Origin: Anaerolineales bacterium
GTDB lineage: Bacteria; Chloroflexota; Anaerolineae; Anaerolineales; Villigracilaceae
DNA: 64,000 nt
Direction: 5' to 3'
Assembly: GCA_016789305.1 (NCBI GenBank)
Contig: JAEURJ010000013.1
Location: 124,001 to 188,000 of the forward strand
Every line of letters begins with the position of its first letter. The first letter of the stretch is position 1. Positions 33,170 through 41,640 of the stretch are shown here, one piece after another. Made by a program: the position numbers and the translations under genes. The notes beneath the pieces are model-generated. The model ran no database searches. It was not told the DNA's origin and worked only from the letters and a program-made list of their open reading frames with translations.

Positions 33170-34402
33170 TCATATCAATAGAGCTTCCACTTCCTGACCA
33201 GCAGGCACGCATTTTACACCAGCGGGGATGATTAGTAAAGCATCCGCCTGTACCAAAGACAGCAAATTCCCCGAGCCTTGATGGCCCGTGAGACTCGCGA
33301 ATTGGATGCCGTCCTGTTCGTGGAGCGACGCGCGCAGATAACTTTCACGTCCATCGGACTCGATCTCCTCGGCGCATCTTACTTTAATCTTCAACCTGCT
33401 TCCGTCCGAGCGGCCGCCCAGCTTGTACAGCACATCGCGCACGAACACCTCGAACCCGGCAAACGCCGAAACCGGATTCCCCGGCAGGCCGATGAAAGGG
33501 ACCCCGCGATATTCGCCGAACGCCAGCGGCTTTCCGGGCCGCATGTTCACCTTCCAAAAATCCATTTTGCCTTGCGCCTCGATCACTTCCTTTACATAGT
33601 CGAAAGCGCCCACGCTCACACCCGCCGAAGAGACGATCAAATCCACCTTCTCGGCGGCGGCCTTCTCGAACAACGCAGTCACCGACTCGCGGTCATCCTT
33701 TGCCACGCCCAGGCGCACCACTTCCGCGCCCGCGCTTTCAATTAAGGTGGCGATCATATACGAATTAGAGTCATGGATCTTGCCTGCTTCGAGCGGTTGG
33801 TCCACCGCGATCAATTCACTCCCCGAAGAAAGCAAGGCAACACGGGGTTTCTTGAACACCTGGACGGTTGCAACCCCCAGCATCGCCAGCAGACCGAGGT
33901 CCTGCGGCTTGAGTACGCGGCCCTTATGCAAAACGATATCGCCGGCGTGCAGGTCTGTGCCGCGTGGACGTACATTTTCACCCGCGTTTACTTTTCTTTG
34001 AAAGGAAACGGTCTTCGGTGCTGCGGTCCCAGCGACGCGTTCGTTGAAATCTGTATCTTCCACGGGGATGACGGCATTCGCGCCTTGCGGCATTTGCGCG
34101 CCGGTCATGATCCGCGCGGCCTGTCCGCTCGTGAGAGTCACGTTCGGCGCGGCGCCTGCCGGAATGTCCGCCACCACGTTCAACGTTAAGGAAGAGGCGC
34201 TCGTATCCTCTGCAAGGATGGCGAACCCATCCATCGATGAATTGTCGAAAAGGGGGAGGTCATGCGCGGCGCTGATGTCCAGGCCCAGCACGCGGTCTGA
34301 TGACGCAATCAGCGAAACGGTTTCGGTTGCTGTGGCTTGAAAGTGGGAAAGAATGCGCTCACGCGCTTCGGATACCGATAACATGGTTGGAAGCCGCGAC
34401 AT
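33170..34402 (-). CDS. moeA: Molybdopterin molybdenumtransferase
   Basis: Inserts molybdate into adenylated molybdopterin, the last step of molybdenum cofactor synthesis. The start is set at the ATG giving MSRLPTML; an upstream in-frame extension to 34450 reads through an Arg-rich stretch and is unlikely. The 410-aa protein has MoeA domains I-IV, with DLPLFDNSSMDGFAI, the GxxAxIMTGAQMP motif, the MPT-binding GSELI and SSAGVSVGAFDYVKE regions, and GLPGNPVSAF near 300. Other Moco genes are not in the window. Confidence 0.94.
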   Translation of the reverse strand: MSRLPTMLSVSEARERILSHFQATATETVSLIASSDRVLGLDISAAHDLPLFDNSSMDGFAILAEDTSASSLTLNVVADIPAGAAPNVTLTSGQAARIMTGAQMPQGANAVIPVEDTDFNERVAGTAAPKTVSFQRKVNAGENVRPRGTDLHAGDIVLHKGRVLKPQDLGLLAMLGVATVQVFKKPRVALLSSGSELIAVDQPLEAGKIHDSNSYMIATLIESAGAEVVRLGVAKDDRESVTALFEKAAAEKVDLIVSSAGVSVGAFDYVKEVIEAQGKMDFWKVNMRPGKPLAFGEYRGVPFIGLPGNPVSAFAGFEVFVRDVLYKLGGRSDGSRLKIKVRCAEEIESDGRESYLRASLHEQDGIQFASLTGHQGSGNLLSLVQADALLIIPAGVKCVPAGQEVEALLI

Positions 34403-34519
34403 TATAACGCTTTTTAGCTCAAGCCGCCGTCCTCGGCGGCGATCATCCAACTTTGCGCTGAGGACGGCGCAAAGAGCGTTTAACGATCATGTCATTACAA
34501 CGAACATGTTTTTGGATTA

Positions 34520-34663
34520 TGTCATCCTGAGCGACAGCGACACTTGCACCGCGCTGCGGATGCAGTGCAGGTGAGGATCTCTGAGGTAATCGTAGATATT
34601 CTTCGCCGCAAAAGCAGGTTCGCGGCTCACGCGTGCCTGCTGCACGGTGCAGGCAGAATGACA
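34520..34663. repeat. Dispersed repeat with TGTCATCCTG ends
   Basis: The termini TGTCATCCTG (34520-34529) and CAGAATGACA (34654-34663) are imperfect inverted repeats (9 of 10). The interior (GAGCG..., GAGGATCTCTGAGG) matches a frequently met repeat type in environmental bacterial genomes. It lies in the 272-nt gap between moeA and rel. Nearby 34453-34476 has an extra hairpin, CTTTGCGC / GCGCAAAG. Confidence 0.65.
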
Positions 34664-34674
34664 ATGTATTCATA

Positions 34675-36903
34675 TCACCCCGGATTCGTCCGCACCGCTT
34701 CCAACACATTCGGCACATTTTCCACGCGCGTCAGAATGCGGCTCAAATGCGTCAGGTCCTTTACTTCCACGATCAATCGCAGTTCCGCGAGACTCTTATT
34801 CACCGTTACCGCGATGTTGAGAATGTTCACGCCTTCGCTGGTGAGCAGCGCAGTGATGTCGCTGGTCAACCCCTGACGGTCGTATGCCTTGATCTTGATC
34901 GGCACCGGATACGTTCGCTCCATGCGTCCCCAGCCGACCTGTAACAAACGCTCGCGGTCTTCGGTATTGAGAATGTTGGGACAATCCTGTCGGTGGATCG
35001 TTGCGCCGCGTCCGCGTGTGATGTAGCCCACGATCTGATCGCCCGGCATCGGGTTGCAGCAGCGCGCCATCGTCGAAAGCATGCCCTTCAACCCGACCAC
35101 ATCAATGGCATCCGTCGAGGTGTTGTCGGGCAGCGGTCCGCCGATCTCGGTCAGGATCTCTTCGCTGTCGCTGGTCTGCGCAAACTCGCGGATCACCTTG
35201 CTGATCGAAAGATCGCCGCGCCCCAGATCGATGAAAAATTCATCGTGATTTTTATAGCCCAATGTACGGGCCAGGTTTTCGTAATTAAGTTCCTTGATTC
35301 CCAGCCGTTGAATTTCGCGTTCGATGACCGTGCGTCCCTGCGAAAGATTCTGCTCGTCTTCCTGTTTCTTGAACCATGCCTTCACCTTGGCGCGCGCGCG
35401 CGAGGTCTTCACCAGCCCCAGGTTCGAATTCAACCAGTCGCGGCTGGGTCCGCCGCGTTTGGTGGTCAGGATCTCGATCTGGTCGCCCGTCTTCAATTCC
35501 TGATACAGCGGCACCAGCTTTCCGTTCACGCGCGCGCCGCGGCAGCGATGTCCGATGTCGGTATGCACGTGATAGGCAAAGTCAATGGGGGTCGAGCCGG
35601 CCGGCAGGTCGATCACATCTCCGCGCGGGGTGAAGATGTACACGCGGTCCTGGAACACATCGCTCTGCATCGACTCGACGAATTCCGTCGCGTCGTTCAC
35701 ATCCGAGCGCCATTCCATCATCGAACGCAGGGTGTTGATGCGCTGCTCGTAATTCTTGTCTGCGCCTTTGCCGCCCTCTTTATAACGCCAGTGCGCCGCG
35801 ATGCCGTATTCCGCATTCATGTGCATTTCGTGTGTGCGGATCTGCACCTCGAGCGGGCGTTTGTCTTCATACATCACGGCTGTATGCAGCGATTGATAGA
35901 AGTTATCCTTCGGCGCGGCAATGTAATCATCGAACTCGTCGCGCAGCGGCCGCCACGTGGTGTGGATCACGCCCAGCGCCGCATAACATGCGGGCACATC
36001 CGGCACGATCAAGCGCACGGCGCGCACGTCGCGCACCATGTCGAACGGCTTGTCCTTCTTCGTCATCTTCTTGTAAATGGAGTAGATATGTTTGGGCCGT
36101 CCGCTGATCTCGGCTTGAATGTTGTTCTTTTCAAGCAGCTTGACCAGGTTTTCCTTGATCTCTTCGAGCTGCGTTTCGCGGTCCGGCCTTTTTTCACTGA
36201 GCTGTTCGGCGATCTCTTTATATTTCTCCGGGTTCACATAGCGGAACGCGAGGTCTTCCAATTCCCACTTCAACTGCCAGATGCCGAGGCGGTTGGCGAG
36301 CGGTGCAAAAATGTCGAGCGTTTGCTGGGCGATGCGCTTGCGTTTGTGTTCCGGCATGTGGCCGAGCGTGCGCATGTTGTGCAGGCGGTCCGCAAGTTTG
36401 ATCAGCACCACGCGTACATCGTCGCCCATCGCGAGGAAGGTCTTGCGCAGGGTCTCCGAAGCGATATCTTCCTTGCGTCCGAGCGCAGCCGGTTCCACTG
36501 GCAACTCTTCAGCTTCCCCGTTGTGGTCCCCGTTTTCCGCATGTTGGTCCCCGCGGGAAACGCGCGGCAGGTTGGATAATTTGGTCACGCCGTCCACGAG
36601 TATTTTCACGGTGTCGCCAAAGTCCCGGCGAATGTCCGCAAGTGTGATGGTGGTGTCTTCGACGGTGTCGTGCAGCAACCCGGCGGCGATCACTTCGGGT
36701 GGTACCTTTAAATCCGCGAGAATGCTGGCCACCGCGATGCAGTGATTAATATAAGGCTCGCCCGAATGCCGTTTCTGTTCGCGATGGGCCTCCTCCGCGG
36801 TATGATACGCCCGCATGACCAGATCACGGTCTTTGACAGCGTAATTTTCGGGGAGTTGCTCCAGTAATTTTTCCAATGGGATCGCGGCGGTTGAAGATTT
36901 CAT
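34675..36903 (-). CDS. relA: Bifunctional (p)ppGpp synthetase/hydrolase (Rel/SpoT)
   Basis: Makes and degrades the alarmone (p)ppGpp in response to starvation. The start is the ATG giving MKSSTAAIP; an earlier in-frame start at 36936 overlaps nothing but lacks support. The 742-aa protein shows an N-terminal HD hydrolase domain (HDTVEDTT), a synthetase domain with YQSLHTAVMYED and EVQIRTHEMH, a TGS domain (VYIFTPRGDVIDLPAGST) and a C-terminal ACT domain (VDVVGLKGMLSTMARC and the zinc-finger cysteines). All domains of long Rel proteins are present. The name Rel or RelA/SpoT is appropriate as no second copy is in view. Confidence 0.95.
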   Translation of the reverse strand: MKSSTAAIPLEKLLEQLPENYAVKDRDLVMRAYHTAEEAHREQKRHSGEPYINHCIAVASILADLKVPPEVIAAGLLHDTVEDTTITLADIRRDFGDTVKILVDGVTKLSNLPRVSRGDQHAENGDHNGEAEELPVEPAALGRKEDIASETLRKTFLAMGDDVRVVLIKLADRLHNMRTLGHMPEHKRKRIAQQTLDIFAPLANRLGIWQLKWELEDLAFRYVNPEKYKEIAEQLSEKRPDRETQLEEIKENLVKLLEKNNIQAEISGRPKHIYSIYKKMTKKDKPFDMVRDVRAVRLIVPDVPACYAALGVIHTTWRPLRDEFDDYIAAPKDNFYQSLHTAVMYEDKRPLEVQIRTHEMHMNAEYGIAAHWRYKEGGKGADKNYEQRINTLRSMMEWRSDVNDATEFVESMQSDVFQDRVYIFTPRGDVIDLPAGSTPIDFAYHVHTDIGHRCRGARVNGKLVPLYQELKTGDQIEILTTKRGGPSRDWLNSNLGLVKTSRARAKVKAWFKKQEDEQNLSQGRTVIEREIQRLGIKELNYENLARTLGYKNHDEFFIDLGRGDLSISKVIREFAQTSDSEEILTEIGGPLPDNTSTDAIDVVGLKGMLSTMARCCNPMPGDQIVGYITRGRGATIHRQDCPNILNTEDRERLLQVGWGRMERTYPVPIKIKAYDRQGLTSDITALLTSEGVNILNIAVTVNKSLAELRLIVEVKDLTHLSRILTRVENVPNVLEAVRTNPG

Positions 36904-36917
36904 GTGGTACGACAGTA

Positions 36918-37280
36918 TTATATCTTTGAAAGCCACCGTTCAGCGTCTTCGAGAGTCTGAAAATGTTCGAGCTTCCCGCCGCGGTTGCGGACGACATTTT
37001 CGGAGAATTTGTTGTTATGCCAGTCCGCCGGTGTATTGATCCCCGCCAGTTTGCAGAACTTCAATTTCTGTGTGAAATAATTTCCCAACTTGAACATATC
37101 CCCAATTTCAAGAGCGCCGCGAATCCCCCTGCAATCCAGGATGAAATTTGAAACATGAAGTTCGATACTGTCGCTGTATATTTCGTCCGCCAGTTCGATG
37201 AAGTTTTGCAGGGAGTTTTCCCCTGCAATTTTATACAGGATGGAATGTTCCCGTTTTTCTTTTTCAACTGTAAATGGCAT
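36918..37280 (-). CDS. STAS/SpoIIAA-like protein, 120 aa
   Basis: ATG start (MPFTVEKEK); a GTG four codons earlier is possible. The protein has an antisigma-antagonist-like alternation of strands and helices (ILYKIAGENS, HVSNFILDCRGI, FKLGNYFTQKLKF) and resembles the SpoIIAA-like/STAS superfamily. The function could be a regulatory partner of a switch kinase, or a stand-alone member of unknown role. It ends 15 nt before rel and may be co-transcribed with it. Confidence 0.6.
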   Translation of the reverse strand: MPFTVEKEKREHSILYKIAGENSLQNFIELADEIYSDSIELHVSNFILDCRGIRGALEIGDMFKLGNYFTQKLKFCKLAGINTPADWHNNKFSENVVRNRGGKLEHFQTLEDAERWLSKI

Positions 37281-37354
37281 GATCGGCCTCACTGCTAAAA
37301 TAGGGCACTGGGATATCTCTTATAATTGTACAGGTTTTTCAGAGAAAGGACTTT

Positions 37355-37834
37355 ATGTCTGCAACCAATAACGTTACCCGGTTTCTGGATTCACGCAAAA
37401 TTAAATATGTGGCGCATGAACTGCCCGCCGAAAAGTTGGGCGCGGTGGAGGCGGCACAATTGATGGGTGTTTCAGAGTCGCAGGTCTTCAAGACCATCGT
37501 CACCACGCGCGAAAAAGGGAAGCCGGTCCTGGCGGTTGTGCCCGGCCCCCACGTGGTGGACCTGAAATTACTGGCCGCATTTCTCGGCGAAAAGAAAATG
37601 TCCCTGCCCAGCGAGCGTGAAGCCGAAGCACTGACCGGCTTGCAGGCGGGCGGGATTTCCCCGCTGGCGTTGATCAACAAGGGCTTTCAAGTCGTGATCG
37701 ATTCTGCGGCGCAGGAATTCACCGAGATCTACATCTCCGGCGGCCAGCGCGGGATGGATATTCAACTCCCGGTGGCTGATCTGGTGAAGCTTGTTAATGC
37801 AAAGGTCGGGTTGGTCAGCAAGGAAATCGTCTAA
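37355..37834 (+). CDS. ybaK: Cys-tRNA(Pro)/Cys-tRNA(Cys) deacylase (YbaK/EbsC family)
   Basis: Hydrolyses Cys mischarged on tRNA(Pro), a proofreading role in trans to prolyl-tRNA synthetase. The 159-aa protein shows the family fold, with KTIVTTREKGKPVLAVVPG, the conserved Lys45-type region, GGISPLALINKGFQVVID and the ending ISGGQRGMDIQLPVADLVKLVNAKV. Length is typical. The rightward orientation makes it divergent from rel and convergent with the lipoprotein gene; the two 3' ends overlap by four bases. Confidence 0.9.
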   Translation: MSATNNVTRFLDSRKIKYVAHELPAEKLGAVEAAQLMGVSESQVFKTIVTTREKGKPVLAVVPGPHVVDLKLLAAFLGEKKMSLPSEREAEALTGLQAGGISPLALINKGFQVVIDSAAQEFTEIYISGGQRGMDIQLPVADLVKLVNAKVGLVSKEIV

Positions 37835-38286
37835 TACACGACAAAATCTCCAACCAATCCGCCGTTGACCAGGACGGTGTACCTGCCGTTGGAGTACTGG
37901 CCCAATAAAACCGAAGCCGAAAATTGCTGTAATACCTGCTCACATTTGGGGCCGGGTTTTACAACGCTGTACATCTTGATGTCGATCTGATACTGCGCGT
38001 TGGGCAATCCCACTTCCATGCGCAGTTGATTGCAGGTGGTGGGCAATGACCCGCTGAAATCAACCTGCACCCGGATCGGGTCCATATCCACACGCTCGAC
38101 CAGGTTGATCGATTCGATCTCCACGCCGGCCTGGGTCAAATTGGCGTCACCTGGCTGCGGCAGATACGAATTATCCGCAGAGACCAATACAGAGGGCAGG
38201 GCAGCGGTGGCAGTTCGCTCCGCTGTGGGGATTGCGATGCAGGCGCTTAAGAGTGCGGCGGAGATGATCCAATGAAGTGGTCTCAT
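37831..38286 (-). CDS. Small lipoprotein, 151 aa
   Basis: The signal sequence MRPLHWIISAALLSAC carries a lipobox with Cys16 as the lipidated residue. A short Thr/Ala-rich linker follows, then a compact beta domain with LTQAGVEIESINLVERVDMDP, an internal Cys pair (TTCNQLRME, PKCEQVL) and the ending GRYTVLVNGGLVGDFVVY. It is exported and membrane-anchored. No functional family was recognised. It overlaps the 3' end of the aspartate/glutamate racemase by four bases, suggesting translational coupling. Confidence 0.7.
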   Translation of the reverse strand: MRPLHWIISAALLSACIAIPTAERTATAALPSVLVSADNSYLPQPGDANLTQAGVEIESINLVERVDMDPIRVQVDFSGSLPTTCNQLRMEVGLPNAQYQIDIKMYSVVKPGPKCEQVLQQFSASVLLGQYSNGRYTVLVNGGLVGDFVVY

Positions 38287-38981
38287 AATGATTGCAAAGC
38301 TTTCTCCACTGCCGCGACCGCATGAATATATGAGGTTGGGAACAGCGGCACGGAAGCATCCTGTGCCTTGACGAGCAATTCGATCTCGGTACAGCCAAGG
38401 ATGATCCCTTCTGCGCCTTGTTCGATCAAAGCGTGTATGATGCGTCTGTATTCCTTCCTTGAGTCCTCAACGATTTTTCCCAGCACCAATTCTTCGTAAA
38501 TCACTCGATGCACGATCTCACGGTCTTTTTCATTCGGGGTTAGAACTTCCAGCCCAAAGTTGTTTATCAGCCGTCCTTTGTAAAAGTCGTGTTCCATGGT
38601 GAAGCGCGTGCCCAGCAATCCGATCCTTTTGATTCCCGCAGTTTTCACTTTTTCGGCAGTGGCATCTGCAATGTGCAAAAACGGGATGTTGATTCCTGCG
38701 ATGATCTGGTCCGCTACTTTGTGCATCGTGTTCGTGCAGAGCACGATAAAGTCTGCACCGCCGCGTTCAAGGTCCTGTGCGCACTTCACCAGGGTTTGCG
38801 CGGCTTCATCCCAGCGATCTTCGTGCTGTAATTTTTCGATCTCTGCAAAATCCACAGTGACCATCAAGCTCTTCGCCGAATGCAACCCGCCCAGTTTTTC
38901 CTTCGCAGTCTCGTTGATGATCCGATAATATTCGATGGATGATTCCCAGCTCATCCCGCCGATCAACCCGATGGTTTTCAT
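38283..38981 (-). CDS. Aspartate/glutamate racemase family protein
   Basis: A 232-aa racemase of the AspR/hydantoin-racemase superfamily. Both catalytic cysteines are visible, in FIVLCTNTMH (N-terminal half) and ILGCTEIELL (C-terminal half), together with the opening IGLIGGMSWESS. The reaction is interconversion of L- and D-aspartate (or glutamate), without cofactor, giving a D-amino acid for the wall or for signalling. Substrate preference is not readable. It shares overlaps of four bases with both neighbours on the same strand. Confidence 0.88.
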   Translation of the reverse strand: MKTIGLIGGMSWESSIEYYRIINETAKEKLGGLHSAKSLMVTVDFAEIEKLQHEDRWDEAAQTLVKCAQDLERGGADFIVLCTNTMHKVADQIIAGINIPFLHIADATAEKVKTAGIKRIGLLGTRFTMEHDFYKGRLINNFGLEVLTPNEKDREIVHRVIYEELVLGKIVEDSRKEYRRIIHALIEQGAEGIILGCTEIELLVKAQDASVPLFPTSYIHAVAAVEKALQSL

Positions 38982-39418
38982 CCTCCCTCGCTTTTCAATT
39001 TAACCTGCTCAAATAAATGCGGCGCCACGACGTAGATCCCGCGTCCGCTCACCGCGACGGTTGAATCTGCGAGGCGGATCTCTCCCACGCTGAATATTTT
39101 TCTTTCATCCACCTGTGAAATTCTCGCTGCGAGACTCAACGGCTGTTTCAGTGGAAGCGGCTTGTGATAGTTGATCTCCAAATTGACGGCTGCCACTTGA
39201 TGTCCTGCCGCCCATACGACCAGCCCCATGGCTTCATCTAAAATGGCCGCGGAAGCGCCGCCATGCGTATGCCCGGGAGGACCCTGATGTGCTTCATTCA
39301 AGGTAAATTCCGAAGTGAGCACACCGTCATCGTCCACGAACATGGTAATGCCGATGCTGTGCGGGTTTTCGTTTCCGCACACAAAGCACCAGCCGTGATA
39401 GGGAAGTTGTCTTTTCAT
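38978..39418 (-). CDS. Hotdog-fold thioesterase (PaaI-like)
   Basis: A 146-aa hotdog protein: CFVCGNENPHSIG near the start, the HTHGGASAAILDEAMG active-site segment near residues 48-65, and NLEINYHKPLPLKQPL. PaaI-type enzymes hydrolyse acyl-CoA thioesters in the cytoplasm. The N-terminal CxxC and the double His arrangement (PGHTHGG) fit the family. It is the first gene of the leftward three-gene unit with the racemase and lipoprotein (overlapping ends). Confidence 0.85.
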   Translation of the reverse strand: MKRQLPYHGWCFVCGNENPHSIGITMFVDDDGVLTSEFTLNEAHQGPPGHTHGGASAAILDEAMGLVVWAAGHQVAAVNLEINYHKPLPLKQPLSLAARISQVDERKIFSVGEIRLADSTVAVSGRGIYVVAPHLFEQVKLKSEGG

Positions 39419-39447
39419 ATGATTATTTTATCCCTGTTTCTTGCTCT

Positions 39448-39467
39448 CTCGGGGGCTTGGCCCCGAG
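39448..39467. repeat. REP-like palindrome (third copy of the GGGGGCT family)
   Basis: CTCGGGG / CCCCGAG arms around GCTTGG. It is related to the pair at 32398-32498 and lies between the thioesterase and dehydrogenase genes. Confidence 0.7.
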
Positions 39468-39526
39468 GGAGCCTTGGTCGTTGGTTTCATGCTAGAATCT
39501 TGAAAATTCAAATTACGGAGATCCCC

Positions 39527-41050
39527 ATGAAATCCCTTCTTGAAAAATTGAACATTCAACCGGTCAATGCGGGTGCTTCCACAGGCGCTGACGGTTGGTT
39601 GATGGATAAGAACGGCAAGGAATTGGTTTCGTACAACCCAACCACGGGCGAAGCGTTGGCGAAAGTGATTCAAGCAACACCTGAATCATATGAGAAGGTG
39701 GCATCAGCGGCGCAGATTTCATTCTTGAAATGGCGTCATCTTCCGGCGCCGAAAAGAGGCGATCTCGTCCGCGATCTGGGGAATGCGCTTCGCGAGTTCA
39801 AAGAACCGCTCGGTGACCTGGTCACAGTGGAGATGGGAAAGATCCGCGCAGAGGGTCACGGTGAAGTGCAGGAGATGATCGATATTTGTGATTTCGCGGT
39901 GGGGCAGAGCCGCATGTTATATGGGCTGACCATGCACAGCGAACGTCCGTCGCATCGCATGTATGAGCAATGGCATCCGTTGGGAATTGTGGGCCTGGTC
40001 ACCGCATTTAATTTCCCCGTTGCGGTTTGGTCCTGGAATTCTGCATTGGCCGCGATCTGCGGCGATACCGTGATCTGGAAGCCGTCTTCCTATACTCCGT
40101 TGACTGCGATTGCAGTGACACATATTGCGAATAAAGTAATGGCCGATCACGGACTCTCTGGGATCTTCAACCTTGCAATTGGTTCAGGGCGTGACGTGGG
40201 CGAACTGATGTTGAACGATAAGCGTGTGCCGTTGGTCTCTTTCACAGGCTCGACCAGCGTCGGTGTGCATGTCTCTGAAGCCGTGGCGCGCCGTTTTGGC
40301 AAAACGATTTTGGAGTTGGGCGGCAACAACGCGATCATTGTCTCGCAAAATGCAGACCTCGACATGGCGACCCGCGCGATTTTGTTTGGCGCAGTGGGTA
40401 CTGCGGGGCAGCGCTGCACCTCCACGCGGCGGATCATCATGCATAAATCGATTTCAAAAGATTTGACTCAACGGCTTGCGAATGCATATAAACAAGTGCA
40501 AATCGGCGACCCGATGAAACCTGATACGTTGATGGGACCATTGGTGGTGAATACATCCGTGGAAGAAATGATGGATGCAGTCAACAAGGCGAAGGCAGAT
40601 GGCGGGGAAGTATTGGCGGGTGGCGAAATGCTTTCGAAACTCGGACCGAATTTTGTTCAGCCGACGATCATCAAGATGCCTTCACAAACGGAGATCGTCA
40701 AAACAGAGACCTTTGCGCCGATCTTATATTTGCTTGAATACGAAACTGTGGAAGATGCCATTCGCATTCACAACGATGTGCCACAGGGACTCTCCAGCGC
40801 GATCTTTACTGACTCGATGCGCGAAGCGGAGACTTTCCTCTCCGTTGGCGGTTCGGACTGCGGCATTGCCAATGTCAACATCGGCACATCGGGCGCGGAG
40901 ATCGGCGGCGCATTCGGCGGTGAAAAGGAAACCGGTGGAGGACGCGAATCCGGCTCGGATGCATGGAAGACGTATATGCGCCGTCAGACGAATACGATCA
41001 ACTGGTCGAAGGAATTGCCTTTGGCACAGGGGATTAAATTTGGGGATTAA
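39527..41050 (+). CDS. Aldehyde dehydrogenase, ALDH7-like (piperideine-6-carboxylate type)
   Basis: NAD(P)-dependent aldehyde dehydrogenase. The start is the ATG after ACGGAG (MKSLLEKLN); the longer open frame to the left reads antisense over the thioesterase gene. The 507-aa protein has the glutamate motif ELGGNN, the catalytic-Cys motif GTAGQRCTSTRR, PTIIKMPSQTEIVKTETFAP, and the C-terminal GAFGGEKETGGGRESGSDAWK typical of the ALDH7/antiquitin group that oxidises alpha-aminoadipate semialdehyde in lysine breakdown. Substrate is inferred from subfamily resemblance. Confidence 0.92.
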   Translation: MKSLLEKLNIQPVNAGASTGADGWLMDKNGKELVSYNPTTGEALAKVIQATPESYEKVASAAQISFLKWRHLPAPKRGDLVRDLGNALREFKEPLGDLVTVEMGKIRAEGHGEVQEMIDICDFAVGQSRMLYGLTMHSERPSHRMYEQWHPLGIVGLVTAFNFPVAVWSWNSALAAICGDTVIWKPSSYTPLTAIAVTHIANKVMADHGLSGIFNLAIGSGRDVGELMLNDKRVPLVSFTGSTSVGVHVSEAVARRFGKTILELGGNNAIIVSQNADLDMATRAILFGAVGTAGQRCTSTRRIIMHKSISKDLTQRLANAYKQVQIGDPMKPDTLMGPLVVNTSVEEMMDAVNKAKADGGEVLAGGEMLSKLGPNFVQPTIIKMPSQTEIVKTETFAPILYLLEYETVEDAIRIHNDVPQGLSSAIFTDSMREAETFLSVGGSDCGIANVNIGTSGAEIGGAFGGEKETGGGRESGSDAWKTYMRRQTNTINWSKELPLAQGIKFGD

Positions 41051-41054
41051 TTGT

Positions 41055-41081
41055 GTACGGGCGAGGTCACCTCGCCTGTAC
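41055..41081 (+). terminator. Hairpin after the aldehyde dehydrogenase
   Basis: A 13-bp stem GTACGGGCGAGGT / ACCTCGCCTGTAC (one G-T pair), single-base loop, followed by GTTTAAATT. It is probably a terminator, though with a short T-run. The next gene's leftmost in-frame GTG lies inside this hairpin, which argues for a downstream start. Confidence 0.6.
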
Positions 41082-41106
41082 GTTTAAATTAAAGGTAAAT
41101 TTTTAT

Positions 41107-41637
41107 TTGGCGTCCATCGCGGAATCCCCGGCCCAAACCTTGTGCAAATCCTGCGGCATGTGTTGCAGCGGACAACTATTTGCCTGGGTGAGACTCAATG
41201 CCAATGAGTTGGATCGCTCCGAAGCGTTGGGATTAAATGTGATCCGCAACGATCCACGCCAGCGCGGGTTTACCCAGCCCTGCCCGTTGTGGAATGGGAT
41301 CTGCACAGTCTATACCTCGCTGGATTATCCACGCAGTTGCGGAACGTATAAGTGCAAGGTGCTCAAGCAACTTCTTGAAGGAGATATTTCGCTGTCCAGT
41401 GGGCTGTCTACGATTCAAGAAACCTTGACGATGATCCGTGATATTGAAATGCTATTACCGGCTTCACCACCGTCAATGAGTTTTCGGGAGCGTTTGATTG
41501 CACACAAAGAAATGCTTGAGAAATCCAATGAGCAGTATGGGGATATCGAACAGGAGTTTTTGTCGAAGGCTGGGGAATTACTGACCCGTTACGAGGATCG
41601 CTTCGGGGTCGATGATTTCATTGATTATGATTCTTGA
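41107..41637 (+). CDS. YkgJ-like cysteine cluster protein
   Basis: The start is set at TTG 41107 (MASIAESP) after AAAGG; the GTG at 41053 lies inside a terminator-like hairpin. The 176-aa protein has a CKSCGMCC cluster followed by CPLWNGICTVY and SCGTYKCKVL, the metal-binding pattern of YkgJ/zinc- or iron-chelating proteins. Such proteins are proposed to bind one iron-sulfur or zinc centre. The C-terminal half is helical. Function unknown. It lies downstream of the dehydrogenase on the same strand, separated by the hairpin. Confidence 0.75.
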   Translation: MASIAESPAQTLCKSCGMCCSGQLFAWVRLNANELDRSEALGLNVIRNDPRQRGFTQPCPLWNGICTVYTSLDYPRSCGTYKCKVLKQLLEGDISLSSGLSTIQETLTMIRDIEMLLPASPPSMSFRERLIAHKEMLEKSNEQYGDIEQEFLSKAGELLTRYEDRFGVDDFIDYDS

Positions 41638-41640
41638 ACA

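Noticed and set aside
34993..36579. 528-codon plus-strand frame inside rel
   Set aside because: It is antisense to a complete Rel protein; His/Arg-rich composition is typical of a shadow of GC-rich coding sequence.
39263..39526. Upstream extension of the aldehyde dehydrogenase
   Set aside because: The extra codons overlap the thioesterase gene in antisense; the ATG at 39527 follows a ribosome site and starts the conserved domain.
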